This document shows, in pieces, positions 35,329-43,056 of a stretch of DNA of 64,000 bases (positions within the stretch are counted from its first letter, which is position 1; every line of letters starts with the position of its first letter). The stretch is taken from the NCBI GenBank assembly GCA_036402075.1, contig DASWTP010000017.1, positions 1 to 64,000 on the forward strand. The letters run 5' to 3'. The translations under genes were made by a program, and so were the position numbers. Under the pieces are notes generated by a model. It was not told the DNA's origin. It worked only from the letters and a program-made list of their open reading frames with translations, and did no database searches. This DNA comes from Chryseosolibacter sp036402075. GTDB taxonomy: Bacteria; Bacteroidota; Bacteroidia; Cytophagales; Cyclobacteriaceae.

Positions 35329-35943
35329 TTAATCTCGTATCAGCGAAACAACCTGTTTCACTTTGTCTATATCTTTTACTCCGGCACGGATTTCCACTCC
35401 GCTGTTCACATCCAGTGCAACGATGTTCATGTCTCTCAAGGCTTTAGCCTCCGCGATGTTTTCTGGAGCCAAGCCACCGCTTAAAAAGAACGGTGTTTGC
35501 TGATTATACCGCGCTAACACACGCCAGTCAAAACGCTTCGCATTACCTCCAAAGTACTTGCCTTTTGTGTCGAACAAAAAGAAGTCAACTGCTGCATGGT
35601 AGCCGTTTATGTCTTGAAATTCAACTTTCTCATCCATAGGAAACGCTTTAATAACCAGCACGTTATGATTCTTTAACTCCTCGCATTGTTCAACTGACTC
35701 GTCACCGTGCAACTGTACTAGATTGAGCGCATACCTTGCGGTGATTTCCAGTATCGCACCCGTTGGTGCATTTACAAACACACCAACTTTTTTGATTTCA
35801 GGATCCAGCTCCGGCATCACAAAATTATCACCGACAAACCTTGGCGACCCTTGATAAAAGATAAAACCCATGTACTGAGGCTTGGCCTTGGCCACCTCGA
35901 GGATATTCGCTGAGTCGCGCATGCCGCAGATTTTTAGATCCAT
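35329..35943 (-). CDS. trpF: Phosphoribosylanthranilate isomerase
   Basis: Amadori isomerase of tryptophan synthesis. The 204-residue barrel begins with the catalytic-cysteine motif MDLKICGMRD, has VQLHGDE near 76, the general-acid Asp in VDFFLFDTKG near 127, and LSGGLAPENI and ALDVNSGVE phosphate/substrate motifs near 155-180. It is a separate protein here rather than fused to TrpC as in E. coli. Five bases separate it from trpC, so the two are translationally linked. Confidence 0.95.
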   Translation of the reverse strand: MDLKICGMRDSANILEVAKAKPQYMGFIFYQGSPRFVGDNFVMPELDPEIKKVGVFVNAPTGAILEITARYALNLVQLHGDESVEQCEELKNHNVLVIKAFPMDEKVEFQDINGYHAAVDFFLFDTKGKYFGGNAKRFDWRVLARYNQQTPFFLSGGLAPENIAEAKALRDMNIVALDVNSGVEIRAGVKDIDKVKQVVSLIRD

Positions 35944-35948
35944 TGGGG

Positions 35949-36752
35949 TTACAATTTTTCCGATCTATCCTTCAATTCCTGCATGAATGAAATGGCTGCT
36001 TCACCGGGATCCGATTGCTTCATGAAGTTTTCGCCAATCAAAAATCCGCGAAAGCCAAACTGCCTGAGGTCGAGAATTGTATCAGGCGAACTAATACCAC
36101 TTTCCGACACCTTCACGACCGAATCTGGAATTAGCCCTGCAAGCCGTTTCGAGTTTTCGATCGTTACGTCAAATGTCTTGAGATTGCGGTTGTTCACACC
36201 GATGAGGTCCGCCCCGCATCCTGTATGTGCTTTGAGTTCTACCGCGTCATGGACTTCCAGCAACACCTGAAGTCCCAGCGAATGGGCAAGGTCGGAAAGC
36301 TTACGCGACTGTGTTGGATCGAGCACGGACGCTATCAGCAAGATTGCATCGGCCCCAATTGACTTTGCTTCCACCACCTGGTACTCGTCAATGGTGAAAT
36401 CCTTGCGGAGGATAGGAACGCGGTTCACAGCCCTTGCCTTTTTAAGGTCGTCATTGCTGCCACCAAAAAAATTCGAATCCGTCAACACCGAAAGAGCTGA
36501 ACATCCGCCTGCGACATACCCCTTCGTTGTGTCTTCAACTGAAGCATGCGCATTGATCACGCCTTTGGATGGGGACTTCCGCTTGAACTCAGCAATGATC
36601 CCGTTATGCTGCTTGTCTAGCATGAAGTCTGTCATCTTTAAAGTCGCCCGAGTAAAATCTGGTCGCTGCTCAAGCCTTGCAACCGAGACCAGGTTCTTCA
36701 TCTGATCAACTTCACTCCGTTTATGTTCAATGATCTTATCGAGAATGTTCAT
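35949..36752 (-). CDS. trpC: Indole-3-glycerol phosphate synthase
   Basis: Ring-closing decarboxylase making indole-3-glycerol phosphate. The 267-residue barrel shows IIAEFKRKSPSKG near 53 with catalytic Glu and Lys, VLRKDFTIDEYQV near 115 and IGVNNRNLKTFDV near 185, and ESGISSPDTI near 215. It lies three bases downstream of trpD and five upstream of trpF, inside the trp operon. Confidence 0.96.
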   Translation of the reverse strand: MNILDKIIEHKRSEVDQMKNLVSVARLEQRPDFTRATLKMTDFMLDKQHNGIIAEFKRKSPSKGVINAHASVEDTTKGYVAGGCSALSVLTDSNFFGGSNDDLKKARAVNRVPILRKDFTIDEYQVVEAKSIGADAILLIASVLDPTQSRKLSDLAHSLGLQVLLEVHDAVELKAHTGCGADLIGVNNRNLKTFDVTIENSKRLAGLIPDSVVKVSESGISSPDTILDLRQFGFRGFLIGENFMKQSDPGEAAISFMQELKDRSEKL

Positions 36753-36755
36753 GGC

Positions 36756-37742
36756 TCAATTATTAAGCAACGCTTTAAAATGTTTCAACGCCTGTCCGGA
36801 TAACAAGGCTTCCCTGGCTTTGTCAACCGCGGATGTGAGCCCAGCCGTCTGGTCTGCGGCAAACAACGCCATGGCTGCGTTTGCGATCACAGCACTGTTC
36901 TGCTGTTCTGTCCCTTTGCCCTCCAGAACGTTCATAAAGATGGAGGCAGATTCTTCGACAGTATCACCTCCACGGATATCGGAGCGGTTAAGTACTTTCA
37001 TGGAAAGATCTTTCGGTTCGATAACACGCTCACCAGCGTTGTAAAAGAATTTGACGGGACCTGTTAGCGATACCTCGTCATAACCATCAAGCGAATGCAG
37101 AATCAGGAAATCTTTTGAAGAATCCTGATAAAGGTATCCATACTGACGCGCCAGCTCCAGACTGAACACCCCAACCAGCTGTCGTTTAGGGAATGCGGGG
37201 TTCACCATTGGACCTAGCATATTAAAGAATGTTTTGACTCCAAGGTCTTTGCGGATCGGTGCAACGTTTTTCATGGCAGGGTGAAAAAGCGGTGCATGCA
37301 TGAAGCAGATGTTTGCCCGATCAAGGCTTCTCTTCAGTTCATCGAGGTCGTTAGTGAATTTGTACCCGAAGTATTCCAGCACATTGGAGGACCCGCAGGC
37401 AGATGAAACCCCATAGTTGCCGTGTTTCGCTACCGGTTGACCAGCTGCCGCCACAACAAAGGACGACAGTGTCGAAATGTTGAAAGTATTTTTTCCATCG
37501 CCCCCGGTGCCGCATACGTCCATTACAGGCTGGTCGAAATCTGCCCGGATGCACAACTCAAGCATGGCGTCACGGAAGCCCTGGAGTTCATCTACGGTAA
37601 TGCTCCGCATCATGTACACCGTCATAAATGCAGTCGTCTGACTGGGATTATATTTTCCCGATGCCAGATCAATCAACACCTGGCGGGCGGTGTCTTTTGT
37701 GAGCGATCGGTGATCGATCAGTTCGTTTAAAATTGCTTTCAT
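36756..37742 (-). CDS. trpD: Anthranilate phosphoribosyltransferase
   Basis: Transfers the phosphoribosyl group of PRPP to anthranilate. From ATG 37742 (MKAILNELID, 328 residues; the frame is open 33 bases further) it has the PRPP loop CGTGGDGKNTFNIS near 75, KHGNYGVSSACGSSNVLE near 105 and the NPAFPKRQLVGVF region near 165. The 143-base gap to trpG is unusual for this tightly packed operon and holds AT-rich repeated words. Confidence 0.96.
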   Translation of the reverse strand: MKAILNELIDHRSLTKDTARQVLIDLASGKYNPSQTTAFMTVYMMRSITVDELQGFRDAMLELCIRADFDQPVMDVCGTGGDGKNTFNISTLSSFVVAAAGQPVAKHGNYGVSSACGSSNVLEYFGYKFTNDLDELKRSLDRANICFMHAPLFHPAMKNVAPIRKDLGVKTFFNMLGPMVNPAFPKRQLVGVFSLELARQYGYLYQDSSKDFLILHSLDGYDEVSLTGPVKFFYNAGERVIEPKDLSMKVLNRSDIRGGDTVEESASIFMNVLEGKGTEQQNSAVIANAAMALFAADQTAGLTSAVDKAREALLSGQALKHFKALLNN

Positions 37743-37885
37743 AAAAAATTCCAAAATCCAAACTCCTATTTCCAAAAAACCAAATCAGCGTGGCGAGCTC
37801 CTTTGGCTACGCATCTAAATCTCAAATTAAAAATCTCAATCTAAAAATGAAGAGCGACCCAGGTTTTGCATCTTACGCGCAACAA
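37743..37885. repeat. Word-like AT-rich intergenic repeats inside the trp operon
   Basis: The trpG-trpD gap contains two stretches of loosely repeated words: variants of TTCCAAAATCC (37748-37785) and of AAATCTCAAATT (37814-37845). Similar words occur between other genes at 42150-42190, 43057-43112 and 53620-53670. No promoter or clear hairpin was seen here. Confidence 0.5.
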
Positions 37886-38452
37886 TTACTGTCTTAGCCA
37901 ATTCTCAATCATCTTCGGCCCCTCCGGTGTCATAATTGATTCCGGGTGAAACTGCACTCCCCTCACATCGTACTTCTGGTGACTGACCGCCATCACAAGA
38001 CCTTCCGTGTTTACAGCCGTTACCTTCAAATCCCCTTTGATGGTGTCAGGAACAATTGCCCACGAATGGTAATGCGTTGCTTGAAACGTTCGCGGAACAT
38101 TTTTGAAAAGGTATTCGGCCTCATCTTTCACCTCGGTCTGGCTTGTAACACCGTGAAGGACTTTAGGAATGTTAAAGAGTTTAGCTCCGAATGCTTCCCC
38201 GATTCCCTGGTGCCCTAAGCATACACCGAGAATACTTTTTGTGGGAGCGTACGTCTTAATAACCTCCTTCATTATGCCCGCTTCGTCCGGCACTCCTGGT
38301 CCGGGTGATAGCAGGATCTTGTCGTACCGTTTAACATCGTCAATCGAAATCTTGTCATTGCGGTGAATATCCATAGGGAATCCAAGCGCGCGGATGATAT
38401 GCACAAGGTTGTAGGTAAAAGAATCGTAATTATCGAGAACCAGTATTTTCAT
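37886..38452 (-). CDS. trpG: Anthranilate synthase glutamine amidotransferase component
   Basis: Releases ammonia from glutamine for anthranilate formation by TrpE. The 188-residue class I amidotransferase begins with VLDNYDSFTYNLVH, has LSPGPGVPDEAG near 50, the nucleophile in LGVCLGHQGIGEAFG near 80 and the His-Glu dyad in GVQFHPESIMTPEG near 168. Ten bases separate it from trpE. In some Bacteroidota the same subunit may serve PabB; no pab gene is nearby. Confidence 0.95.
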   Translation of the reverse strand: MKILVLDNYDSFTYNLVHIIRALGFPMDIHRNDKISIDDVKRYDKILLSPGPGVPDEAGIMKEVIKTYAPTKSILGVCLGHQGIGEAFGAKLFNIPKVLHGVTSQTEVKDEAEYLFKNVPRTFQATHYHSWAIVPDTIKGDLKVTAVNTEGLVMAVSHQKYDVRGVQFHPESIMTPEGPKMIENWLRQ

Positions 38453-38462
38453 TTTGTTACGT

Positions 38463-39872
38463 CTAAATTTTTTCGGCCAGCTTCACGGCATTGCGAAGGG
38501 CGCTTAACTTGTTATTCACTTCCTGTAGCTCCGACTGCGCGTCTGATTTTGCGACTACACCAGCGCCAGCCTGGTAAATGAGTTTGTTCTCATGACTCAG
38601 GAACGTGCGGATCATGATCGCGTGATTGAATGAATTATTGAAACCGAGGAATCCGATTGCCCCGCCATAAAAGCTCCGATTTACATTTTCGAATTTGTTG
38701 ATCAGGTTCATGGCCATATGCTTCGGGGCTCCAGACAACGTTCCGGCCGGAAAGGTATCGGATGCCATTTTTAAAACCGAGGAATCCCCTTTTACTTTTC
38801 CCGAAACTTTTGACACCAGGTGAATGACGTGCGAGTAAAACTGGATTTCCTTGAAGACTTCAACATTGACGTGCTCCGCATTCCTGCTCATATCGTTTCG
38901 CGCGAGGTCAACCAGCATAACGTGTTCGGCATTTTCTTTCTCGTCAGCCGCGAGCCGTGCTGCGATCTCCGCGTCCTCCTGGTCATTTCCTGACCGTCTG
39001 AACGTTCCGGCAATGGGATAAATGTAGGCCGTGTTATTACTTACTTGCAGCTGCGCCTCGGGGGACGATCCAAACAACTTAAAACTTCCGTAGTCGAAGT
39101 AGAAAAGGTAAGGTGATGGATTGATGGATCGAAGGGCCCGGTATACATTGAACTCGTCACCTTTAAAAGTGGACGTAAATCTCCTGGAGAGCACGATCTG
39201 GAACACATCCCCGCGATAGCAATGTTGTTTGCCTTTATCGATCACATTCAGGAATTCGGTATCGGTGAAATTTGATTCCTCTCCGTTGACAAGCGTAAAC
39301 TTGTAAGTAGCGAATCGATTGCTAAAAATGATCTGCTCCATTTTCCGAAGGTCCTCTTCAATGTCTTCATTCGCGTCCAGAAGAGAATGCCGGAAGAGAC
39401 TAAGCTCATTTGAAAAATGGTCGACAACGATCACATACTTGTAAAGTTTATAAATCGAATCCGGGATCATTGGCTTTGTCAACGTGAGGTCTACATCTTC
39501 AAAATAGCGAACCGAATCGTAAGCGAGATATCCAAACAATCCGCAGTTAACGTATTTTGTCTGTGGTGCATCGACTACCTCAAACGAGCCCTTAAAATTT
39601 TCAAGTGCATCGATGACGTCCGATTTCTGTTTGACAGACGTTAACCGTTGTTTCCCATCAGGGAAGCGGATGTCGAGCGTGTTGTTGTTCAGTTCAAAGC
39701 TGGCGATCGGGTCGCAACATATGAACGACAAGCTGTTCTCGTTTCCATGGTAGTCAGAGCTCTCCAACAGAATGCTGCCGGCAAAAACGTCTCTCAGCTT
39801 CAGGTAAATGTTCACCGGTGTGAGTGTGTCCGCCAGTAATTTCTTCGATCTCGTTTTTAGTTTGTACTTCAT
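38463..39872 (-). CDS. trpE: Anthranilate synthase component I
   Basis: Chorismate-using subunit that commits carbon to tryptophan. The 469-residue protein has the tryptophan feedback-site motif LLESSDYHG near 36, followed by chorismate-binding motifs FQIVLSRRF near 220, YPIAGTFRRSGND near 285, VDLARNDMSRNAEHV near 325 and PAGTLSGAPKHMAM near 375. The presence of LLES argues for allosteric inhibition by tryptophan. First enzyme gene of the operon; its ATG lies 30 bases after the attenuator hairpin. Confidence 0.96.
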   Translation of the reverse strand: MKYKLKTRSKKLLADTLTPVNIYLKLRDVFAGSILLESSDYHGNENSLSFICCDPIASFELNNNTLDIRFPDGKQRLTSVKQKSDVIDALENFKGSFEVVDAPQTKYVNCGLFGYLAYDSVRYFEDVDLTLTKPMIPDSIYKLYKYVIVVDHFSNELSLFRHSLLDANEDIEEDLRKMEQIIFSNRFATYKFTLVNGEESNFTDTEFLNVIDKGKQHCYRGDVFQIVLSRRFTSTFKGDEFNVYRALRSINPSPYLFYFDYGSFKLFGSSPEAQLQVSNNTAYIYPIAGTFRRSGNDQEDAEIAARLAADEKENAEHVMLVDLARNDMSRNAEHVNVEVFKEIQFYSHVIHLVSKVSGKVKGDSSVLKMASDTFPAGTLSGAPKHMAMNLINKFENVNRSFYGGAIGFLGFNNSFNHAIMIRTFLSHENKLIYQAGAGVVAKSDAQSELQEVNNKLSALRNAVKLAEKI

Positions 39873-39901
39873 TGCATTAAATCAAAAACCCTGTAAAACA
39901 A

Positions 39902-39931
39902 CGAAGGCCTGCTGTGAACAGCAGGCCTTCG
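39902..39931 (-). terminator. Intrinsic terminator of the trp leader
   Basis: Perfect 13-bp stem (arms 39902-39914 and 39919-39931, arm sequence CGAAGGCCTGCTG) with a four-base loop, followed on the minus strand by TTGTTTT. It lies 65 bases past the bTHX gene end and 30 bases before trpE, so it can end the bTHX transcript as well as attenuate trp. Confidence 0.88.
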
Positions 39932-39959
39932 GGCTTATGTAAAGTCATAACAAGGCTGT

Positions 39960-40016
39960 TCACAAATCGAATCTCGACTTATGCCACCACCATGCTATGT
40001 TTGAAAATCTTACCAT
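39960..40016 (-). CDS. trpL: trp leader peptide
   Basis: An 18-codon ORF reading MVRFSNIAWWWHKSRFDL with three consecutive Trp codons at positions 9-11. ATG at 40016, stop TGA at 39960-39962. It starts six bases after the bTHX stop codon, so ribosomes finishing bTHX could reinitiate here. Chance of a WWW run exactly in front of a trp operon and in register with a matching antiterminator is low. The peptide itself is probably not functional; its translation is the signal. Confidence 0.85.
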   Translation of the reverse strand: MVRFSNIAWWWHKSRFDL

Positions 40017-40022
40017 TAAAAA

Positions 40023-40208
40023 TTAAGCTTCAGCTTTCTTCTTCGTGTTGGTTCTTTTTGGTTTCGCTGCGCTTGCTGCAGCTGGAGTAGCTCCTTTCTT
40101 CGAAGCAGTTCTCTTCAGTTTCGCCTTTATGGCCTTCTTATTTCTTGATTTGCCGTAAGATCCTTTAGCGATCTTGCCTTTTTTAGACTTTTTGTCTCCG
40201 CGTCCCAT
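40023..40208 (-). CDS. Small ribosomal subunit protein bTHX
   Basis: A 61-residue, very basic protein. Residues 1-22 (MGRGDKKSKKGKIAKGSYG and following) match the bTHX protein first seen in the Thermus 30S subunit, where it sits in the head of the subunit. The Lys/Ala-rich tail (about 25-61) is longer than in Thermus, as is common in Bacteroidota. The trp leader ORF begins six bases downstream and no promoter box is visible between, so bTHX and the trp operon probably share a transcript. Confidence 0.85.
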   Translation of the reverse strand: MGRGDKKSKKGKIAKGSYGKSRNKKAIKAKLKRTASKKGATPAAASAAKPKRTNTKKKAEA

Positions 40209-40230
40209 TAGGTTTCAAATAATTATGGGG

Positions 40231-40267
40231 CAATAATAAGAAAGTCCTGATGGATTACAAACAGGAC
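40231..40267 (-). terminator. Possible terminator before bTHX
   Basis: GTCCTG and CAGGAC (40244-40249 with 40262-40267) form a 6-bp stem, followed on the minus strand by TTTCTTATTATTG. It lies about 30 bases after the stop of the gene ending at 40299 and would separate it from bTHX-trp. Confidence 0.45.
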
Positions 40268-40298
40268 CTAAAATTTTTCCGGACAAACGACATTAAAA

Positions 40299-40637
40299 TC
40301 AATTATCCCAGCGGTGCTCCCGCTCGTGAATCTGGTACAAGAGTCTCGCTACCGATTGTTCGCTTGAGCGTCTGTCCGAATACGACAGGCAATCTTCCAG
40401 GAAAAAATGACTAACAGGAACACTTATAATAAGAGAGTTCGGAAAGACATGGCGCAAGGTTTCCATCTGGTCGAGGTTACCGAGCCCATCATCCGAAAAA
40501 ACGATCAGCTCGGGTCCACTTTGAAATGAGTCAATTGCTTCGGGGGTTGCATAAACTTGGGACACGGTATATCCTAAATCTTCAATGCGGCAGTCGACAT
40601 CCGTTGTATACACTCCGATGAGCCAGGCATTCTTCAT
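40299..40637 (-). CDS. Uncharacterised 112-residue protein, receiver-like fold
   Basis: Not recognised. The pattern of strands and helices (MKNAWLIGVYT, then GYTVSQVYATPEAIDSF, then GPELIVFSDDGLGNLDQMETLRHVFPNSLIISV) resembles a degenerate response-regulator receiver, with hydrophobic strands in the right order. The N-terminal acidic pair is absent and Asp49/Asp50 would be the nearest to a phospho-acceptor. It is soluble, without signal or membrane helix. It may be a pseudo-receiver. Confidence 0.6.
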   Translation of the reverse strand: MKNAWLIGVYTTDVDCRIEDLGYTVSQVYATPEAIDSFQSGPELIVFSDDGLGNLDQMETLRHVFPNSLIISVPVSHFFLEDCLSYSDRRSSEQSVARLLYQIHEREHRWDN

Positions 40638-40802
40638 ATATTGAGCTTATGGGTTTGACAATGCGTGGCTAACGGTGTACCAACTTACAAAACGCGTCAA
40701 ATCAGACTGAAAATCAGCTTTTCGTCAGAATTTCTTTCCCAAAGTGAGATTGATTTCTTTAATAAATGGCAACATAAACGGACACAAGTTTGTTAAAACA
40801 AT

Positions 40803-41273
40803 ATGGCAAAGGCATCACTTGAAATCATCACCATATTGCGCAACACAACCCGCGCGATAGCTGCAAGCAACGACTATCAGTGGGGACATATGGGAGCGTG
40901 CAACTGTGGCTTCCTGGCGCAGGAAGTTACACACCTTCAAAAATCTGAAATCCACGCGCGGGCAATGCGCGGCACCGGTGACTGGAACGAACAACTCAAT
41001 GATTACTGCCCAACGAGCGGATTGCCGATGGATGACCTGATCACCAATTTGCTGATGGCCGGGTTTGATATTGACGACCTAAAGCACCTCGAACGCCTTT
41101 CATCACGCGAAATTTTGCAAACAATTCCGATTATGGAACGAAACCTAAAACAAAATTCAAAAGGTGACGTGGTAAAGTATCTCGAAGCATGGACATCTCT
41201 TCTTGAAATGAAACTGCTGGAAAAAATTCCACTCTATAAAATGATTTCTGCAAAAATGCTTACGGAAGTCTGA
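40803..41273 (+). CDS. Uncharacterised 156-residue protein
   Basis: Not recognised; reads as a real gene from its codon pattern and amphipathic helices. Near the N-terminus it has a Cys/His-bearing stretch, YQWGHMGACNCGFLAQEV (26-43), and later DYCPTSGLPMDDLITNLL (67-84), which could bind metal or be redox-active. The C-terminal half is helical. No signal peptide. It overlaps the convergent acetyltransferase gene by 14 bases. I infer a conserved cytosolic protein but give no function. Confidence 0.7.
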   Translation: MAKASLEIITILRNTTRAIAASNDYQWGHMGACNCGFLAQEVTHLQKSEIHARAMRGTGDWNEQLNDYCPTSGLPMDDLITNLLMAGFDIDDLKHLERLSSREILQTIPIMERNLKQNSKGDVVKYLEAWTSLLEMKLLEKIPLYKMISAKMLTEV

Positions 41274-41799
41274 ACAAAATACAATCCTTTGGCTGATTAT
41301 CCTGGTTGACAAATCGATACCAGCGCGTAAGCCTTGCTTCCTCAACAAGGCCACTTTTTTTCAAAACATTGATGGACGCGGTATTGTCAACGTCAACGAA
41401 AGTTCCAATCCTGAACAGCGAAGGAAATTCTTTCAATACCGACATCATTTTACTGCATGCCTCGGTGGCGTATCCTTTCCCCCACTCGGTTGGCGTGAAG
41501 ACGTATCCAAATTGAATCCGTCCATTTTCATGAATCACGCCAAAGCTGCCTATGAACTTGTTCGACCGCTTTGATCGAATGGAGAACGTATAGTCCAGGC
41601 CAAGGTTCCACGCATCAATCGCATAGCGAATAAAAGCCCGGGTATCTTCAACACTTCGGTGCATCGGCCACGACAAGTACTTTGTTGCTTCTGGCTTGCT
41701 GGCATAGGTATAAAAAATTTCTTCCGCATCTTCGTACCTTAGCCGCTGAAGCAGTAGCCTTTCGGTCTCGATTTTTTCGGGAAGGTCGAGGTGAACCAT
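41260..41799 (-). CDS. GNAT-family N-acetyltransferase (RimJ/RimL-like)
   Basis: Acetyl-CoA-dependent acetyltransferase of 179 residues. It begins with the RimJ/L-type IETERLLLQRLRYEDAEEIF, has the acceptor-site strand FIGSFGVIHENGRIQFGYVF near 87, the acetyl-CoA loop EWGKGYATEA near 110 (Q/RxxGxG/A pattern) and the NTASINVLKKSGL motif near 140. Members acetylate protein N-termini or small amines; the substrate is unknown. Confidence 0.85.
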   Translation of the reverse strand: MVHLDLPEKIETERLLLQRLRYEDAEEIFYTYASKPEATKYLSWPMHRSVEDTRAFIRYAIDAWNLGLDYTFSIRSKRSNKFIGSFGVIHENGRIQFGYVFTPTEWGKGYATEACSKMMSVLKEFPSLFRIGTFVDVDNTASINVLKKSGLVEEARLTRWYRFVNQDNQPKDCILFRLP

Positions 41800-41818
41800 G
41801 AATCAAAGAAAATAAAGA

Positions 41819-42064
41819 ATGCCTAAAGAGAGTAACATCGTTCATCAATATTTCCGCAAGGAGCTCGAAGATGTAACAATTCTGTTACGAGTGAATCCGA
41901 TTCAATTCAAAGGAATGGAAATCACCCTGCCGAAAAATGGCGAAGAACCATCAGTACGCGAGCTCGAACTCGACCCGGACATTTTTGAAGACTTGAAAGC
42001 AGATGAGTTTACAGAGGCCAGTCCGCTCGAATTCAACCTATACTTCTCCGGCTTGGCCGGATAA
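41819..42064 (+). CDS. Small uncharacterised acidic protein
   Basis: An 81-residue acidic protein with no signal peptide (MPKESNIVHQYFRKELEDV...). It is mainly predicted strand, including VTILLRVNPIQFKGMEITLP and a C-terminal EFNLYFSGLAG. No family recognised. It starts 19 bases from the divergent acetyltransferase start and is followed by a repeat-rich gap leading to the SRP RNA. Coding status rests on position and plausible codon use. Confidence 0.6.
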   Translation: MPKESNIVHQYFRKELEDVTILLRVNPIQFKGMEITLPKNGEEPSVRELELDPDIFEDLKADEFTEASPLEFNLYFSGLAG

Positions 42065-42082
42065 TGAATTGACGAATGTCAG

Positions 42083-42143
42083 AATGACGAGTTCCGAATA
42101 AATACCCCACCGATTCGTAATTCGTAACTCGTAATTCGTCATT
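42083..42143. terminator. Tandem-unit inverted repeat, possible terminator
   Basis: AATGACGAGTTCCGAAT (42083-42099) is complementary to the right side, 42113-42143, which repeats the unit ATTCGTA several times (one extra unit looped out). It forms a long imperfect hairpin between the small acidic gene and the SRP RNA. The unit-like build recurs in other gaps of this window. Confidence 0.45.
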
Positions 42144-42199
42144 TCTAAACCGTTGCTTAAAAATCTCAGCCCTAAAATCTCAAATCTCAAATAATCTTC

Positions 42200-42207
42200 T
42201 ACCTTTG
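42200..42207 (+). promoter_or_regulatory. -7 promoter box of the SRP RNA gene
   Basis: TACCTTTG matches TAnnTTTG exactly and lies seven bases before the expected RNA 5' end at 42214, the spacing expected for a Bacteroidota sigma-A promoter. Confidence 0.65.
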
Positions 42208-42213
42208 CCCCCC

Positions 42214-42305
42214 GGCAAGCCGGCACGACCAGCTCCTGCTGAACTCCCCCAGGATCGGAAGGTAGCAAGGGTAGGCGGTTGTAGCGGTGCGATGTTCGGT
42301 TTGCC
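42214..42305 (+). ncRNA. ffs: Signal recognition particle RNA, small bacterial type (4.5S)
   Basis: RNA scaffold of the SRP that binds Ffh. The highly conserved Ffh-binding core is present: CCAGGATCGGAAGGTAGCA (42249-42267), including the GGAA tetraloop and the asymmetric internal loop. The ends pair (GGCAAGCCG with CGGTTTGCC, one G-U), closing a single long hairpin of about 92 bases. A T-rich run (42306-42316) follows and would terminate transcription. Exact ends are inferred from the terminal stem and the promoter spacing. Confidence 0.93.
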
Positions 42306-42369
42306 TTTTTTCTTTTCTATCCAGCCCAAATTTCTCCATCCGGGCGGCTGAGAACTCTCCACTTTGGCT

Positions 42370-42377
42370 TATTTTTG
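42370..42377 (+). promoter_or_regulatory. Putative -7 box of the transaldolase gene
   Basis: TATTTTTG fits TAnnTTTG and would give a leader of about 16 bases before ATG 42400. Confidence 0.5.
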
Positions 42378-42399
42378 CCCGATAACCACTCCAACAAAC

Positions 42400-43056
42400 A
42401 TGAAATTCTTCATTGATACTGCCAATCTTAACGAAATTAAAGAAGCATACGACCTGGGCGTTCTTGACGGTGTAACCACCAACCCATCGCTGATGGCCAA
42501 AGAAGGCATCAAAGGCAATGACAACGTTCGTGCACACTACAAGGCTATCTGCAATATTGTGGACAACAACGTTAGTGCCGAGGTGATCGCAACCGACTTT
42601 GATAATATCATTAAAGAAGGAAAGGACCTGGCAAAGATCGATGATAAGATTGTGGTGAAAGTGCCAATGATCAAGGATGGTGTGAAAGCGATCAAGAAAT
42701 TTACAGCCGAAGGCATTCGTACAAACTGCACGCTGGTGTTTTCGCCAGGTCAGGCTATTCTGGCGGCAAAAGCAGGTGCAAGCTACGTCTCTCCTTTCAT
42801 CGGACGCCTCGATGATATTTCACATGAAGGTATGGATCTGATCGCGCAATTGAGAATTATCTACGACAACTACGCCTTCGATACCGAAATTCTTGCTGCC
42901 TCTGTCCGACACGCAGTGCATTTGATTCAGTGTGCCGAAATCGGTGCTGATGTCGTAACCTGCCCGTTGAACGTAATCACAGGTTTGTTGAAACACCCTC
43001 TCACCGACATCGGACTCGAAAAATTCCTGGCCGACCACAAAAAAGTAAATGGTTAG
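42400..43056 (+). CDS. Transaldolase / fructose-6-phosphate aldolase (TalC-type)
   Basis: Short-form transaldolase of the pentose phosphate pathway. From ATG 42400 the protein is 218 residues (an in-frame ATG at 42364 lies before the promoter box). It begins MKFFIDTANLNEIKEAY, has the DGVTTNPSLMAKEG substrate motif near 27, the Schiff-base lysine in IVVKVPM near 88 and PFIGRLDDIS near 134. Enzymes this short are either transaldolase or fructose-6-phosphate aldolase; a single-residue difference decides, so the reaction is left open. Confidence 0.9.
   Translation: MKFFIDTANLNEIKEAYDLGVLDGVTTNPSLMAKEGIKGNDNVRAHYKAICNIVDNNVSAEVIATDFDNIIKEGKDLAKIDDKIVVKVPMIKDGVKAIKKFTAEGIRTNCTLVFSPGQAILAAKAGASYVSPFIGRLDDISHEGMDLIAQLRIIYDNYAFDTEILAASVRHAVHLIQCAEIGADVVTCPLNVITGLLKHPLTDIGLEKFLADHKKVNG

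Larger units (their letters stand above)
39902..40016 (-). promoter_or_regulatory. trp operon attenuator (leader peptide, antiterminator, terminator)
   Basis: A complete ribosome-mediated attenuator can be read on the minus strand. A short ORF with three tandem Trp codons (39984-39992) ends with TGA at 39962-39960. TGTGAACAGC (39964-39955), overlapping that stop, can pair perfectly over 10 bases with GCTGTTCACA (39922-39913). The latter is part of the terminator hairpin. Stalling at the Trp codons leaves the first segment free and should prevent termination; full translation should cover it and let the terminator form. The architecture is that of the E. coli trp leader; its working in this organism is inferred. 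Confidence 0.85.
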
